From the NCBI GenBank assembly GCA_002395835.1, contig DGVD01000009.1, positions 81,666-145,665 of the forward strand: a stretch of DNA of 64,000 nt. Direction: 5' to 3'. Below are positions 40,416-49,559 of this stretch, piece by piece. The stretch comes from Bacteroidales bacterium UBA4293. Its GTDB lineage: Bacteria; Bacteroidota; Bacteroidia; Bacteroidales; Bacteroidaceae. The stretch's first letter is position 1. Each line of letters opens with the position of its first letter. The translations under genes were made by a program, and so were the position numbers. The notes under the pieces are model-generated. The model worked only from the letters and a program-made list of their open reading frames with translations. It searched no databases and was not told where the DNA came from.

Positions 40416-42485
40416 TTATAATTTCAGCTTAATACCTCCCATAAACCAAAAACCTGGTTGTTCTACATTTCCTAAATCGTAGTAACGATGGTTGGTAAGA
40501 TTATTTCCTTGTAAGAAAATAGTATATGCTTTTTCAATCCACTGTAGTTTTAAATCAAGTATGGCATAGGTACCATACGGAGTCAGAATACTAGTATTTT
40601 TCCCATTTTCATATAGAGTAAACGCACCATTTCGGTGTTGAAGTCTAAAATCCCATTGTGCTTCTAACTTTTCGGTTATGCGATGAAAAGAAGATAATAC
40701 AAGTTTATTTCTTAGAAAATCTAAAGCGAAATTGCTATCATAAATTATAGTCTTATCATCACGTTTTTGATTGATATAGGCGTAGCTTAACTTTAGAAGT
40801 TTGAAGAATGAATTTGGACCATAAATTTCTTGAAAATTTAGTTGAGTGGTTAATTCTATTCCCATATTTTTAAGTTCAAAGTTAGCTGAGTGATAAGAAT
40901 CATCAGCACTATACTTCACCCAATCAATCATATCCGTCCCATTTTGATAAAACGCTTTCAGCTTTCCTTGAAATACTGGAGTACTATATTGAATTCCTAC
41001 TGTATATTCCGTATTTTTTTCAGGCTTAAGACCTATATTTCCGTTGATGGTAGGGCTCTTATAGTAAAGATCAGTGAAAGTTGGCATACGTAAAGCCTGA
41101 TTAAAAGAAGCATAGACTTTCCATCCATTTACTGGTCTCCAACTGATGTCGACACCCGGATACAATCTAAATCGATAATCCAGTGCAGTGTTCATGTTTG
41201 CCAGCAATCCAAGACTTACAGTTATTCGGTCCCATAATAAATCATGCTCTAAGTATAATCCGACATTAGTTCGATCGTCACTGTTTGTGTAGTTCTTATC
41301 ATGGCCTGGTACTTTCACATATTCAGATTCTTCTAATGGTTTACCTAAACTGTTAGAAAGAATCCCTTCATTTCTAACTTCCACGCCAAAAGAAGATTTA
41401 CCAAGATCCCAATTAATGTAAGAATTCAGATTAAGTCCATAGACATTTAGTTGGTGGAAATTCTCATATGCTTCTGGATTAGTACGGATTAGCAAGTAAT
41501 GATCCATGGTTCGACTCCAATATACAGACGGACTTAATTTTAATTTGCCTTTCGTCTCTGCAGAAATTGCAGCCATATATCGACGATTCTCTTCGTATTG
41601 ATTGTTGAAAGCTGCACTATAAAAAGTGTTTGCTCCATAATCCATGGTGCTAGCCCCTAATTGCCATCTTACATTTATGTCGGAACCATTGTAACCTCCG
41701 TTATAAAACATATTACCTTTTTTAAAGTCACTATTCTCAGATCCACCATCGCTTCGAGAATAGCCACCAGCAAGTCTATTATAGACATTTTTACCAGGAA
41801 GACTTACATTCGCATCGGCAGCTATAGTGCCAAAAGAACCACCTTGAAGGTTTATGCCCAAGGCTTTTTCTTTCTCTTTTTTAGTAATAATGTTGATTGC
41901 TCCGCTGAATGCTGAAGAACCATAGATACGACTAGAACCACCCTCAAGAACTTCAATGCGTTCTATATCGTTTACGGATAAAGGTAGGTCTGCTGAAAGA
42001 TGACCTGTGTGGGGATTACTGATGTTTATGCCGTTAAGCAAAATAGTAAGTTGGTCACTGTTGCCTCCATTGATTCCAATGTCTGTTTGTACACCATATG
42101 CACCTCTTTGTCGTACATCGATGCCAGCTACCAATTTTAAAAGGTCGTTAACACTTTGTGCTGATGATGCCTCAATTTCTTTTCTCGTGAGCACTTGAAC
42201 CATTCGAACAGAATGCTCAGGAGAAAGAGGAACGCGGCTTCCCAGCACTTCAACTTCATCCAAGTCATACTCCTTTTCAGAGTATTTTACCTGACTTTGT
42301 TTTTTCTCTCCTGACAATACTGTCTGAGCAGTTGCAGAGTCCGGAATCGCTAAAGTCAAAGTTGCCACACTTAACGCACAAATATTAATCTCCCTCTTCA
42401 TACTTAGAAAGACAGAGTATTTGCGATGGTTAAATTGGCGCCATTTGACAATGTTTTTTCTCCAATTAAATTGTTTTACTCTCAT
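40416..42485 (-). CDS. TonB-dependent outer-membrane receptor, BtuB-like
   Basis: A 689-residue protein from ATG 42485 (MRVKQFNWRKNIVKWRQF). The start follows the promoter by ~24 nt, and this WR.F..RKY N-terminal extension before the signal segment is common in Bacteroidota receptors. The TonB box region is YDLDEVEVLGSR, the plug has TILLNGINISNPHTGHL and VLEGGSSRIYGSSAFSGAINI, and the barrel ends with NLTNHRYYDLG and a terminal strand in Leu. It resembles vitamin B12 receptors in size and plug, but no cobalamin riboswitch fits in the short leader, so the ligand is open. Confidence 0.8.
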   Translation of the reverse strand: MRVKQFNWRKNIVKWRQFNHRKYSVFLSMKREINICALSVATLTLAIPDSATAQTVLSGEKKQSQVKYSEKEYDLDEVEVLGSRVPLSPEHSVRMVQVLTRKEIEASSAQSVNDLLKLVAGIDVRQRGAYGVQTDIGINGGNSDQLTILLNGINISNPHTGHLSADLPLSVNDIERIEVLEGGSSRIYGSSAFSGAINIITKKEKEKALGINLQGGSFGTIAADANVSLPGKNVYNRLAGGYSRSDGGSENSDFKKGNMFYNGGYNGSDINVRWQLGASTMDYGANTFYSAAFNNQYEENRRYMAAISAETKGKLKLSPSVYWSRTMDHYLLIRTNPEAYENFHQLNVYGLNLNSYINWDLGKSSFGVEVRNEGILSNSLGKPLEESEYVKVPGHDKNYTNSDDRTNVGLYLEHDLLWDRITVSLGLLANMNTALDYRFRLYPGVDISWRPVNGWKVYASFNQALRMPTFTDLYYKSPTINGNIGLKPEKNTEYTVGIQYSTPVFQGKLKAFYQNGTDMIDWVKYSADDSYHSANFELKNMGIELTTQLNFQEIYGPNSFFKLLKLSYAYINQKRDDKTIIYDSNFALDFLRNKLVLSSFHRITEKLEAQWDFRLQHRNGAFTLYENGKNTSILTPYGTYAILDLKLQWIEKAYTIFLQGNNLTNHRYYDLGNVEQPGFWFMGGIKLKL

Positions 42486-42515
42486 AATTGTTTTTCTTTT
42501 TCTTGAAAACAGATG

Positions 42516-42547
42516 CAAAATTAAATCGTTTTTTGTTAAGGAGCAAA
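42516..42547 (-). promoter_or_regulatory. Promoter of the TonB-receptor gene
   Basis: Minus strand TTTG (42547-42544), a 20-nt spacer and TAATTTTG (42523-42516). It interleaves with the opposite promoter 42532-42563. Confidence 0.7.
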
Positions 42548-42563
42548 CTATTTATTACCTTTG
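42532..42563 (+). promoter_or_regulatory. Promoter of the 42586 esterase
   Basis: TTTG (42532-42535), a 20-nt spacer and TACCTTTG (42556-42563). It overlaps the minus-strand promoter over 16 bp. Confidence 0.7.
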
Positions 42564-42585
42564 TAGTTAGTTTAAGAATAATACA

Positions 42586-43332
42586 ATGATTGAATCTTTT
42601 GAGCTCTGGTGTGAGCCTTTCCATGAGGCTCGTCGCATAAATGTTTATCTTCCATTTAATTATTATGAGACAGAGGAGAAATATCCTGTCGTTTATATGT
42701 TTGATGGCCATAATCTATTTGATGACGATGAAGCGGCATACGGAAAATCATGGGGGATAGGGAGATTTCTTGATTCTTGGGATAAGCAAGTTATTGTGGT
42801 TGGTGTTTACTGTTCCATGCATGGGAATGACCGGTTGGTGGAATATTCACCTTATAATTATAAGACCACTTTCACAGGGGCTGTTAAAGGTACAGGGAAA
42901 TTGACTATGGAATGGTTTACATCCGTTCTTAAGCCCCATATAGATAAATCTTATCGTACCTGGACTCATCGAGAGGCTACAGCTATTGCAGGTTCTAGTA
43001 TGGGAGGTCTTATGGCCTATTATGCAGTTTTAAAATATAATCATATTTATTCTAAAGCCGCATGCATTTCTCCAGCCTTTAGATTATCCATACGAAATGT
43101 CAAATCTGAACTTCAGAAAAGTGGAGAATTAGATGAAGACACCAAAATATTTTTTAGTTGGGGAACGAAGGAAGACCCACGGGGTGTTTTAGGTAAACAC
43201 ATTTGGAAATTAGATGCCATGCTTCAAGAAAGAAGAATAGACACTTATTGCTTTCAGCATGTTGATGGCACGCATAGTGAGGCTTCTTGGGAATTAGAAA
43301 TACCTCTATGGATGAATTTCTTATGGAAATGA
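42586..43332 (+). CDS. Alpha/beta-hydrolase, esterase-D/CE1-like
   Basis: A 248-residue cytosolic protein: YPVVYMFDGHNLFDDDEA, oxyanion region, nucleophile elbow AGSSMGGLMAY near residue 136, acid candidate in WGTKEDPRG, and His in VDGTHSEASWE near residue 228. The composition matches the putative esterase (PF00756-type) family, which includes carbohydrate esterases and enterochelin esterases. No signal peptide is present, so the substrate is intracellular. Divergent from the TonB receptor gene, with interleaved promoters, so a shared substrate such as a siderophore or imported ester is possible. Confidence 0.78.
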   Translation: MIESFELWCEPFHEARRINVYLPFNYYETEEKYPVVYMFDGHNLFDDDEAAYGKSWGIGRFLDSWDKQVIVVGVYCSMHGNDRLVEYSPYNYKTTFTGAVKGTGKLTMEWFTSVLKPHIDKSYRTWTHREATAIAGSSMGGLMAYYAVLKYNHIYSKAACISPAFRLSIRNVKSELQKSGELDEDTKIFFSWGTKEDPRGVLGKHIWKLDAMLQERRIDTYCFQHVDGTHSEASWELEIPLWMNFLWK

Positions 43333-43335
43333 GGT

Positions 43336-44310
43336 TCAATAGGGAAGAAAATCTAATTCACATTTTTCAGTGGTTACCGACATGTGCACTTTAGCTCCTT
43401 CAATAAGTGGGTAATTGTCCTTAACATGACCTACTGGAAAATTATAAATCACAGGAATATTTTTGTCCTTTAAATAATGTTCGAACAAGTAATTCATGTC
43501 AGGATAATCTCCATCATTCTTATAATGGGTAAATTGGCCGATTATAATTCCTTTAACCTTATCTAAAACACCATGTAGTTTCAGTAGATTTATATAACGG
43601 TCCACATGATTAAAGTCTTCACCTACATCTTCTAGAAATAGAATAAGATTGTCGTTGCGCATGCAAAAATCTAGATATGTTCCAGTGAATCCACACATTA
43701 CACTTAAATTTCCCCCTATGAGCGTCCCAGTAACATCGCCCAAATGATTCAAAGGGTGAACAGGAACAGTGTAATGAGGCAGTTTCCCTTCAAGTATGCC
43801 TTTTAAGTGAGAACTACAATCATCTTTCCCATCATAATCCATAAGATGCTCACACATATGGGCATGAATTCCCATTACTCCACTGGTCACCCAAGCACTA
43901 TGAAGTACTGTGATATCACTGTATCCTATAATCCATTTCGGATTTTCTCTTATTACAGAAAGGGGTATGTCCTGGATTTCATGTATACTACCATAACCTC
44001 CACGAGTACACATGATAGCCTTTATGGAAGGATCCAATAAAGCATTCATTAAATCGGAATAGCGTTGTTCCTTAGTCCCGGCATAAGTGCCATTAGTTTT
44101 ATTCAAAATATTTTCCCCTCGCACAATGATATAACCCCATTCTTTCAGCACTTTTTCTGCTGCCAATACAAATTCCACGTCGGGTGTACTGGCTGGACTT
44201 AGAAGTGCTATTGTATCTCCTTTTTCAAGGAAAGGTGGCATTATGATTTTCTGTTGGGCGTATGATGTCATATTTAAAATGATTAATAATAGAAAAGAGA
44301 TTTTCTTCAT
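43336..44310 (-). CDS. ldcA: Exported LD-carboxypeptidase (S66)
   Basis: A 324-residue protein with signal peptide (MKKISFLLLIILNMTSYAQ). S66 motifs are intact: GDTIALLSPAS, CTRGGYGS, nucleophile Ser131 in GYSDITVL, Glu in FLEDVGE, and catalytic His in GHVKDNYPL. The family cleaves the terminal D-Ala from murein tetrapeptides. An exported form would act in the periplasm, in contrast to the cytosolic enzyme of Escherichia coli. The minus-strand -7 box TATATTTG lies at 44331-44338. It ends 3 nt from the convergent esterase stop. Confidence 0.85.
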   Translation of the reverse strand: MKKISFLLLIILNMTSYAQQKIIMPPFLEKGDTIALLSPASTPDVEFVLAAEKVLKEWGYIIVRGENILNKTNGTYAGTKEQRYSDLMNALLDPSIKAIMCTRGGYGSIHEIQDIPLSVIRENPKWIIGYSDITVLHSAWVTSGVMGIHAHMCEHLMDYDGKDDCSSHLKGILEGKLPHYTVPVHPLNHLGDVTGTLIGGNLSVMCGFTGTYLDFCMRNDNLILFLEDVGEDFNHVDRYINLLKLHGVLDKVKGIIIGQFTHYKNDGDYPDMNYLFEHYLKDKNIPVIYNFPVGHVKDNYPLIEGAKVHMSVTTEKCELDFLPY

Positions 44311-44330
44311 TTCAGCATATTTTATGTATG

Positions 44331-44429
44331 CAAATATAGCTATTATACACTAATAACAACATTTTTGATGACAATAATTCAGAAACTTTGAAAAGTATTC
44401 GTTCAATTGTTAGATTTGAATTAAATTTG
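44331..44429. promoter_or_regulatory. Divergent -7 boxes for ldcA and the 44466 gene
   Basis: TATATTTG on the minus strand (44338-44331) and TAAATTTG on the plus strand (44422-44429). Both have weak -33 elements. Confidence 0.4.
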
Positions 44430-44465
44430 TACCAATTTAAATATTTTATATTTTTTTATTAGAAC

Positions 44466-44996
44466 ATGGCTTTTTACGTTCGCTATTTCGATGCAGAAGC
44501 TCTGCTCCCAAAAGAAGAGGATATTATACCTTTTATTTCTAGTTTAAACATGCTCTCACCAAAGGAGTTGAATGTAGTTGGTTCTTACATTGGGAAACTT
44601 AAGAATGGGACGAATAGAATTTTTTTAGATAAGTCTAAAAAGAAGTATATCCTTGCTATTGGTACGGATAAGACAGATATTGCAGATTTCCAAAAAAATG
44701 CAAAAAAGGAAGCGCGTCCAAATAATTCTCAACACGTTAAACCCGCTGTACCTGAAACAGAATTTGGAAAAGATGAAACCAGAATTAACGAAGGCTGGTA
44801 TATTTACTCTCTAGATTATCAACGTTTTGAAGAAGGCGCATATTCTCCGTATACTTTCAAGGCTAAAATTAAAGATGCCAGTATATTGGATGCCTATCAA
44901 CAGATGTCCCTGTACCTTCAGCAGAAGCATCAGAATGCTAGCTTGATTCCAGATTTTCGCCCTTCGCTTGTGACTATTGACCCTGTTAACGACTAA
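44466..44996 (+). CDS. Conserved protein of unknown function
   Basis: A 176-residue acidic, cytosolic protein beginning MAFYVRYFDAEALLPKEED. It has two apparent parts: residues 1-80 (alpha/beta, LNMLSPKELNVVGSYIG) and residues 100-176 (WYIYSLDYQRFEEGAYSPYTFKAKI), joined by a polar linker. No motif was recognised. It lies 19 nt ahead of the GH9 gene and is probably cotranscribed, but nothing links it to glycan breakdown. Confidence 0.65.
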   Translation: MAFYVRYFDAEALLPKEEDIIPFISSLNMLSPKELNVVGSYIGKLKNGTNRIFLDKSKKKYILAIGTDKTDIADFQKNAKKEARPNNSQHVKPAVPETEFGKDETRINEGWYIYSLDYQRFEEGAYSPYTFKAKIKDASILDAYQQMSLYLQQKHQNASLIPDFRPSLVTIDPVND

Positions 44997-45015
44997 TTTT
45001 TCATTTCATGAGGGT

Positions 45016-47526
45016 ATGAAAAGATGCAGTATTTTTATAACCCTTCTATTTTTGTATATCTCTTGTTTTGCAGGAGAATGGGTTCGTACCAATCAACTGG
45101 GATATTTGCCACAATCAGTTAAGGTTGCTGTTTATATAAGTGATGAACTTCATGAGATTTCTTCGTTTACTCTCATAGATTTCTATACAAAAAAGGAAAT
45201 TTATGAGTTTTCATCGGATAAAATACACAAAGTTCCAGCTTATGGGAGAATGAAAACTTGTTACAGACTTGATTTCTCTGATGTAGAAGACGAAGGGGTT
45301 TACTACTTGCAAGTAAATGAAACCAAATCTCCTCGCATTTTAATTAACACCCATGTCTATGATGGAACTGCAGATTTTCTTTTGAATTACATCCGTCAGC
45401 AAAGATGTGGGTTTAATCCCTTTCTAAATGATTCATGTCATATAAATGATGGCTATATTGAGTTTCATCCACAAAAGAGTGGACAACACATTGATGTTCG
45501 TGGAGGCTGGCATGACGCTGCCGATTATCTTCAATACACTACCACCTCTGCGAATACAATTTATCAGATGTTGTTTGCCTATGAGCAAAATCCTGAATCA
45601 TTTGGAGACTATTACGATGCCTTTGGTCTAAAAGGGAAAAATGGAATCCCTGATATTTTAGATGAAATAAAGTGGGGTCTGGATTGGCTTTGTCGCATGA
45701 ATCCAGAGCCAGGGGAGTATTATAACCAGATAGCAGACGATCGAGATCATGCCGGTATGCGTAGTCCGGCTGAAGATTTAGTGGATTATGGATATGGCCC
45801 CGGTAATGGGCGCTCTGTTTATTACTGTAGTAATACCGTGCAGCCCAGAGGTAAAACCGGTTTGACAAATGCCACCACAGGAGTCGCTAGTACTACTGGG
45901 AAGTTCGCTTCATGTTTTTCCTTAGGAGGAAGAATCCTGAAAAACTTTTACCCTGATTTTGCAGCGGATTTGCTTTCCAGGGCTGCTGATGCCTATCACA
46001 TGGGAGTAATCATGCCAGGTGTCTGTCAAACTGCATCACGAGTATCTCCCTATATTTATGAAGAAGATAATTGGACCGATGACATGGAATTGGCAGCTCT
46101 GGAATTATATAGACAAACTGAAAAGAATGAATTTTTAAACCAAGGACTGGAATATGCCAGAAAAGAGCCCATCACTCCTTGGATGGGTGCAGATAGTGCA
46201 CGTCACTATCAATGGTATCCATTTATCAATTTGGGGCACTACCGGTTAGCATCCGTAAGTTCCACCCAAAAGGAATTTTTGCGTAATCTGCATTCTGGAA
46301 TTTCCAGAACTTATGAAAAAGCGAAAGAATCTGCCTTTTTAAATGGAATCCCTTATATCTGGTGCTCCAACAATTTGTGTGTAGCCATGCTGACGCAATG
46401 CAGGTTCTATCGGGAATTGTCTGGTGACAATCAGTTCCAGGAGATGGAAGCAGCATTGCTGGATTGGTTATTCGGTTGTAATCCCTGGGGAACTTCGATG
46501 ATTGTGGAATTGCCTCTATGGGGGGATTATCCTGAACAACCGCATTCATCTTATGTGAAACTTGGATTAGGTAATACAACGGGTGGACTGGTTGACGGCC
46601 CAGTCTATAGTTCCATTTTCAATAGTTTAATCGGAATTAGCTTGTCGGGCTTACCTAATTTACCAGTTCAGGCTTATTCTGAATTTCAACCAGACCGAAT
46701 GGTTTACCACGATGCGATTGGAGATTATTCCACCAATGAACCTACTTTGGATGGAACGGCTTCATTGACTTATTATCTTTCATCCTTGCAAAAAGATGGC
46801 ATGCTTCAACGAAAAAATGCCTTACACGATGAACATGTTTGGGTAGATGGGGGAATCATCAGAACCAACCCCCATAAGAAAACGATTTCTCTGGTATTTA
46901 CAGCTGCCGATAAAAGAGATGGAGAAGATGCCATCTTGACTACACTAAAAAAGCACGGAATAAAAGCAGGATTCTTTTTCACTGGAGAATTTTATGAGAA
47001 ATTTCCCGATACTATCCAACGTCTACTCCAAGGTGGGCATTATGTAGGAAGTCATAGTTATGGACATCTTTTATATATGCCTTGGGAAAACAGGGATTCA
47101 CTTTTGGTCACCCAAGAAGAGTTTGAAGAAGATATGGAAAAGAGTTTCCAGTTATTGGAAAAATCGGGCATTCCTTATAAAAATGCCAAATACTTCATCC
47201 CACCTTATGAATATTATAATCAAAAAATCAGTACATGGGCTAGGGGGATAGGGCTGCAAATAATCAACTTTACTCCTGGAACATTGAGTAATGCAGATTA
47301 TACTACTCCGAATTTGAAAAACTATCGTAGTTCCAAGGAAATTTTCAACAGAATTCTGGAAAAAGAAAAGGCAGAAGGATTGAATGGTAACATCATGCTC
47401 TTCCATTTTGGAACAGAAGATGCTCGTACCGATAAATTCTATCATGGCTATTTGGATAAGTTAATCAAGATTTTGAAAAAGAAAGGTTATAAATTTGTTT
47501 CTATTGAAGATGCCATTGAAAATTAA
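45016..47526 (+). CDS. GH9 glycosidase fused to a NodB-like deacetylase domain
   Basis: An 836-residue protein from ATG 45016, which begins the signal peptide (KRCSIFITLLFLYISCFAG); a TTG further upstream is rejected. An Ig-like CelD N domain (residues 20-110) precedes the GH9 barrel, with GGWHDAADYLQY near residue 164 (catalytic Asp pair) and TNEPTLDGTA near residue 574 (catalytic acid Glu). A C-terminal polysaccharide-deacetylase domain starts near residue 615: SLVFTAADKRDGEDA in place of the usual TFDDG, GSHSYGHLLY with H-S-x-x-H, and FIPPYEYYN. It should cleave beta-glucans or other beta-glycans and deacylate them. Confidence 0.85.
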   Translation: MKRCSIFITLLFLYISCFAGEWVRTNQLGYLPQSVKVAVYISDELHEISSFTLIDFYTKKEIYEFSSDKIHKVPAYGRMKTCYRLDFSDVEDEGVYYLQVNETKSPRILINTHVYDGTADFLLNYIRQQRCGFNPFLNDSCHINDGYIEFHPQKSGQHIDVRGGWHDAADYLQYTTTSANTIYQMLFAYEQNPESFGDYYDAFGLKGKNGIPDILDEIKWGLDWLCRMNPEPGEYYNQIADDRDHAGMRSPAEDLVDYGYGPGNGRSVYYCSNTVQPRGKTGLTNATTGVASTTGKFASCFSLGGRILKNFYPDFAADLLSRAADAYHMGVIMPGVCQTASRVSPYIYEEDNWTDDMELAALELYRQTEKNEFLNQGLEYARKEPITPWMGADSARHYQWYPFINLGHYRLASVSSTQKEFLRNLHSGISRTYEKAKESAFLNGIPYIWCSNNLCVAMLTQCRFYRELSGDNQFQEMEAALLDWLFGCNPWGTSMIVELPLWGDYPEQPHSSYVKLGLGNTTGGLVDGPVYSSIFNSLIGISLSGLPNLPVQAYSEFQPDRMVYHDAIGDYSTNEPTLDGTASLTYYLSSLQKDGMLQRKNALHDEHVWVDGGIIRTNPHKKTISLVFTAADKRDGEDAILTTLKKHGIKAGFFFTGEFYEKFPDTIQRLLQGGHYVGSHSYGHLLYMPWENRDSLLVTQEEFEEDMEKSFQLLEKSGIPYKNAKYFIPPYEYYNQKISTWARGIGLQIINFTPGTLSNADYTTPNLKNYRSSKEIFNRILEKEKAEGLNGNIMLFHFGTEDARTDKFYHGYLDKLIKILKKKGYKFVSIEDAIEN

Positions 47527-47565
47527 TTCTAGCTGTTTTTCAAGGCTAGTAAATGTTATGATGTT

Positions 47566-48339
47566 ATGAATAAGTATTTAGATGTAGTTAAGCGTAGTTT
47601 AGTTTCTCTAAATTGGTTTGAGATTCTTTTATTGATTTCCATTTTAGCACTTTCCGTTATTTCGTTTATAGTAAAAGGTGAATTCTCTATAAATAATACG
47701 ATTGCTGCGGTTTCTGCCATACTAGGTGTTTTTTGTGTGGTTTTGGGCGCTAAAGGATCTATTGCCAATTGGATTTTTGGTATTGTGGAAGCATGTCTCC
47801 ATATTTATATTTGTTTTGTCACACACATTTATGGTGATTTTCTACAACGAGTATTGTGGAATCTACCCATGCAGTTTTATGGTTGGAAAAACTGGAGAAA
47901 AAGAGAGAGAAAAGATGAGTCTACTACTATCGTAACACGATATATGTCTTGGAACCAACGTATTTATACGGTTCTGGCTATCTTAATTGGAACCGTTTGT
48001 TTGGGTTATTTCTTAAAAGATTTTGGTCCTTGGCTGATTGGGCATCTGCAACAAATTCTTCCAGATATTCAATTTAAAACCTTGAAAACAGATTACGACC
48101 ATCCTCTGCAGTTGTGGTTGGATGCTTTCACTACTGTCATTTCTATCATCACTGTTTATATTTCCACCAAAGCCTTTGTGGAGCAGTGGTTCTTATGGCT
48201 GATCATCAACATCACCTACATTTGCATGTGGCTGATGAGTGATTCAGATTTTAGTTTCATGACGGTTGCGAAATATAGCGTATATCTGATAAACAGCTTC
48301 TACGGCATTTGGATGTGGAATAAACTAAGTAAAAAATAA
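47566..48339 (+). CDS. pnuC: PnuC-type nicotinamide riboside transporter
   Basis: A 257-residue protein with 7-8 membrane helices and PnuC signatures: LGAKGSIANWIFGIVEACLHIY, NLPMQFYGWKNWRKRE, and the duplicated QLWLDAFTTVISIITVYISTK, WLIINITYICMW and NSFYGIWMWNKL. It imports nicotinamide riboside for NAD synthesis by facilitated diffusion trapped by a kinase. It follows the GH9 gene by 39 nt and ends at the bidirectional terminator at 48345-48374. Confidence 0.9.
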   Translation: MNKYLDVVKRSLVSLNWFEILLLISILALSVISFIVKGEFSINNTIAAVSAILGVFCVVLGAKGSIANWIFGIVEACLHIYICFVTHIYGDFLQRVLWNLPMQFYGWKNWRKRERKDESTTIVTRYMSWNQRIYTVLAILIGTVCLGYFLKDFGPWLIGHLQQILPDIQFKTLKTDYDHPLQLWLDAFTTVISIITVYISTKAFVEQWFLWLIINITYICMWLMSDSDFSFMTVAKYSVYLINSFYGIWMWNKLSKK

Positions 48340-48344
48340 AAAAG

Positions 48345-48374
48345 AAGGCGGTTGAAAAACCGCCTTTCTTTTTA
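48345..48374. terminator. Bidirectional intrinsic terminator
   Basis: AAGGCGGTT (48345-48353) pairs with AACCGCCTT (48358-48366), with A residues before and T residues after. Confidence 0.85.
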
Positions 48375-48382
48375 CTTGAATT

Positions 48383-49552
48383 TTATTTTGCCAGAATTAC
48401 ATCGGCTAATTCATTCAATTTTTCCACATCAGCCGGTTTCATTTTCCCACGGATGGTAATGGTTGGTTCCAGGATTTCGAGTTCTTTCATGGTTTCTAGC
48501 ATACTTTTCATTACTTTGCCTGCACTAGGAGCCCAAGAACCGTTTTCTATAATGGCTACACGACGTTTCTGATAGCCTTTGATTTCCAACTTATGGATGA
48601 AGTTGTACATAGGAGGGAACAATCCACCATCATAACTAGAAGCTGCCAAAACCAGATTTCCGTAGCGGAAAGCATCTTCTATAGCCTCAGCCTGATCATC
48701 TCGTGTAAGGTCGGTTAAAACCACTTTACTGGAGTTGCGTGCCTTTATTATTTCAGCTAGTTTCATCGCTACCTCAGCGGTATTTCCATGGATGCTGGCA
48801 TACGCAATAAGTGTTCCAGGTGTTTCCACCTCATAATTGCTCCATGTGTTGTATAGACCTAGATAATAACCTAGATTCTCCTTCAAAACAGGTCCATGAA
48901 GAGGACAAATAATTTCAATATCCAGAACAGAAGCTTTCTTTAGAAGATTCTGAACCATGGTTCCATATTTGCCACAAATGTTGAAATAATACCTTCTAGC
49001 TTCACATGCCCAATCGTCGGTTTCATTGCAGAGTGCTCCAAACTTACCGAAAGCATCAGCGCTAAATAGAATTTTATCCGTCTGATCGTAGCTCACAATC
49101 ACTTCAGGCCAATGAACCATAGGAGCGGCAATGAACTTTAAGCTATGCTGACCCAGTGATAATGGCTCTTTCTCGTTTGCCTCGATTACTCTGCCTGTGA
49201 AGTCGAATCCCACGAAGAAAGAAGACAACATGGCAACAGCCTTTTTAGAACATACAATAGAGCATTCTGGATAATCTTCCAGTACCTTCTGAATGAGGGC
49301 AGAATGATCTGGCTCCATGTGATGAACCACTAGATAATCCGGTTTTCTTTCGCCTAATACCTTTTTCAAGTTGCCAAGCCATTCTTCTCCTGCACGCTTA
49401 TCCACAGTATCCATGATGGCTACCTTTTCATCCAGAATAACATAGGAATTGTATGCCATTCCTGCAGGGAGATAATATTGACTCTCGAACAAATCTAAAT
49501 TGGTGTCATCTACACCAATATACTTTACGGTTGCAGTTACATCTTTTACCAT
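48383..49552 (-). CDS. fprA: FprA-type flavodiiron protein
   Basis: A 389-residue protein. The N-terminal metallo-beta-lactamase-like diiron domain holds HHMEPDH (H78, E80, D82, H83), the central SADAFGKFG ligand Asp, and PLHGPV. The C-terminal flavodoxin domain starts around residue 249 with IAYASIHGNTAEVA, the FMN phosphate loop. Flavodiiron proteins reduce O2 or NO to protect anaerobes. It is the last gene of the yjjG-led operon, 7 nt after a GH3 gene, which is an unusual combination. Confidence 0.9.
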   Translation of the reverse strand: MVKDVTATVKYIGVDDTNLDLFESQYYLPAGMAYNSYVILDEKVAIMDTVDKRAGEEWLGNLKKVLGERKPDYLVVHHMEPDHSALIQKVLEDYPECSIVCSKKAVAMLSSFFVGFDFTGRVIEANEKEPLSLGQHSLKFIAAPMVHWPEVIVSYDQTDKILFSADAFGKFGALCNETDDWACEARRYYFNICGKYGTMVQNLLKKASVLDIEIICPLHGPVLKENLGYYLGLYNTWSNYEVETPGTLIAYASIHGNTAEVAMKLAEIIKARNSSKVVLTDLTRDDQAEAIEDAFRYGNLVLAASSYDGGLFPPMYNFIHKLEIKGYQKRRVAIIENGSWAPSAGKVMKSMLETMKELEILEPTITIRGKMKPADVEKLNELADVILAK

Positions 49553-49559
49553 TTCTGTT

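Noticed and set aside
40416..42485. Cobalamin riboswitch upstream of the BtuB-like receptor
   Set aside because: The predicted leader is only about 24 nt and no B12-box sequence is seen.
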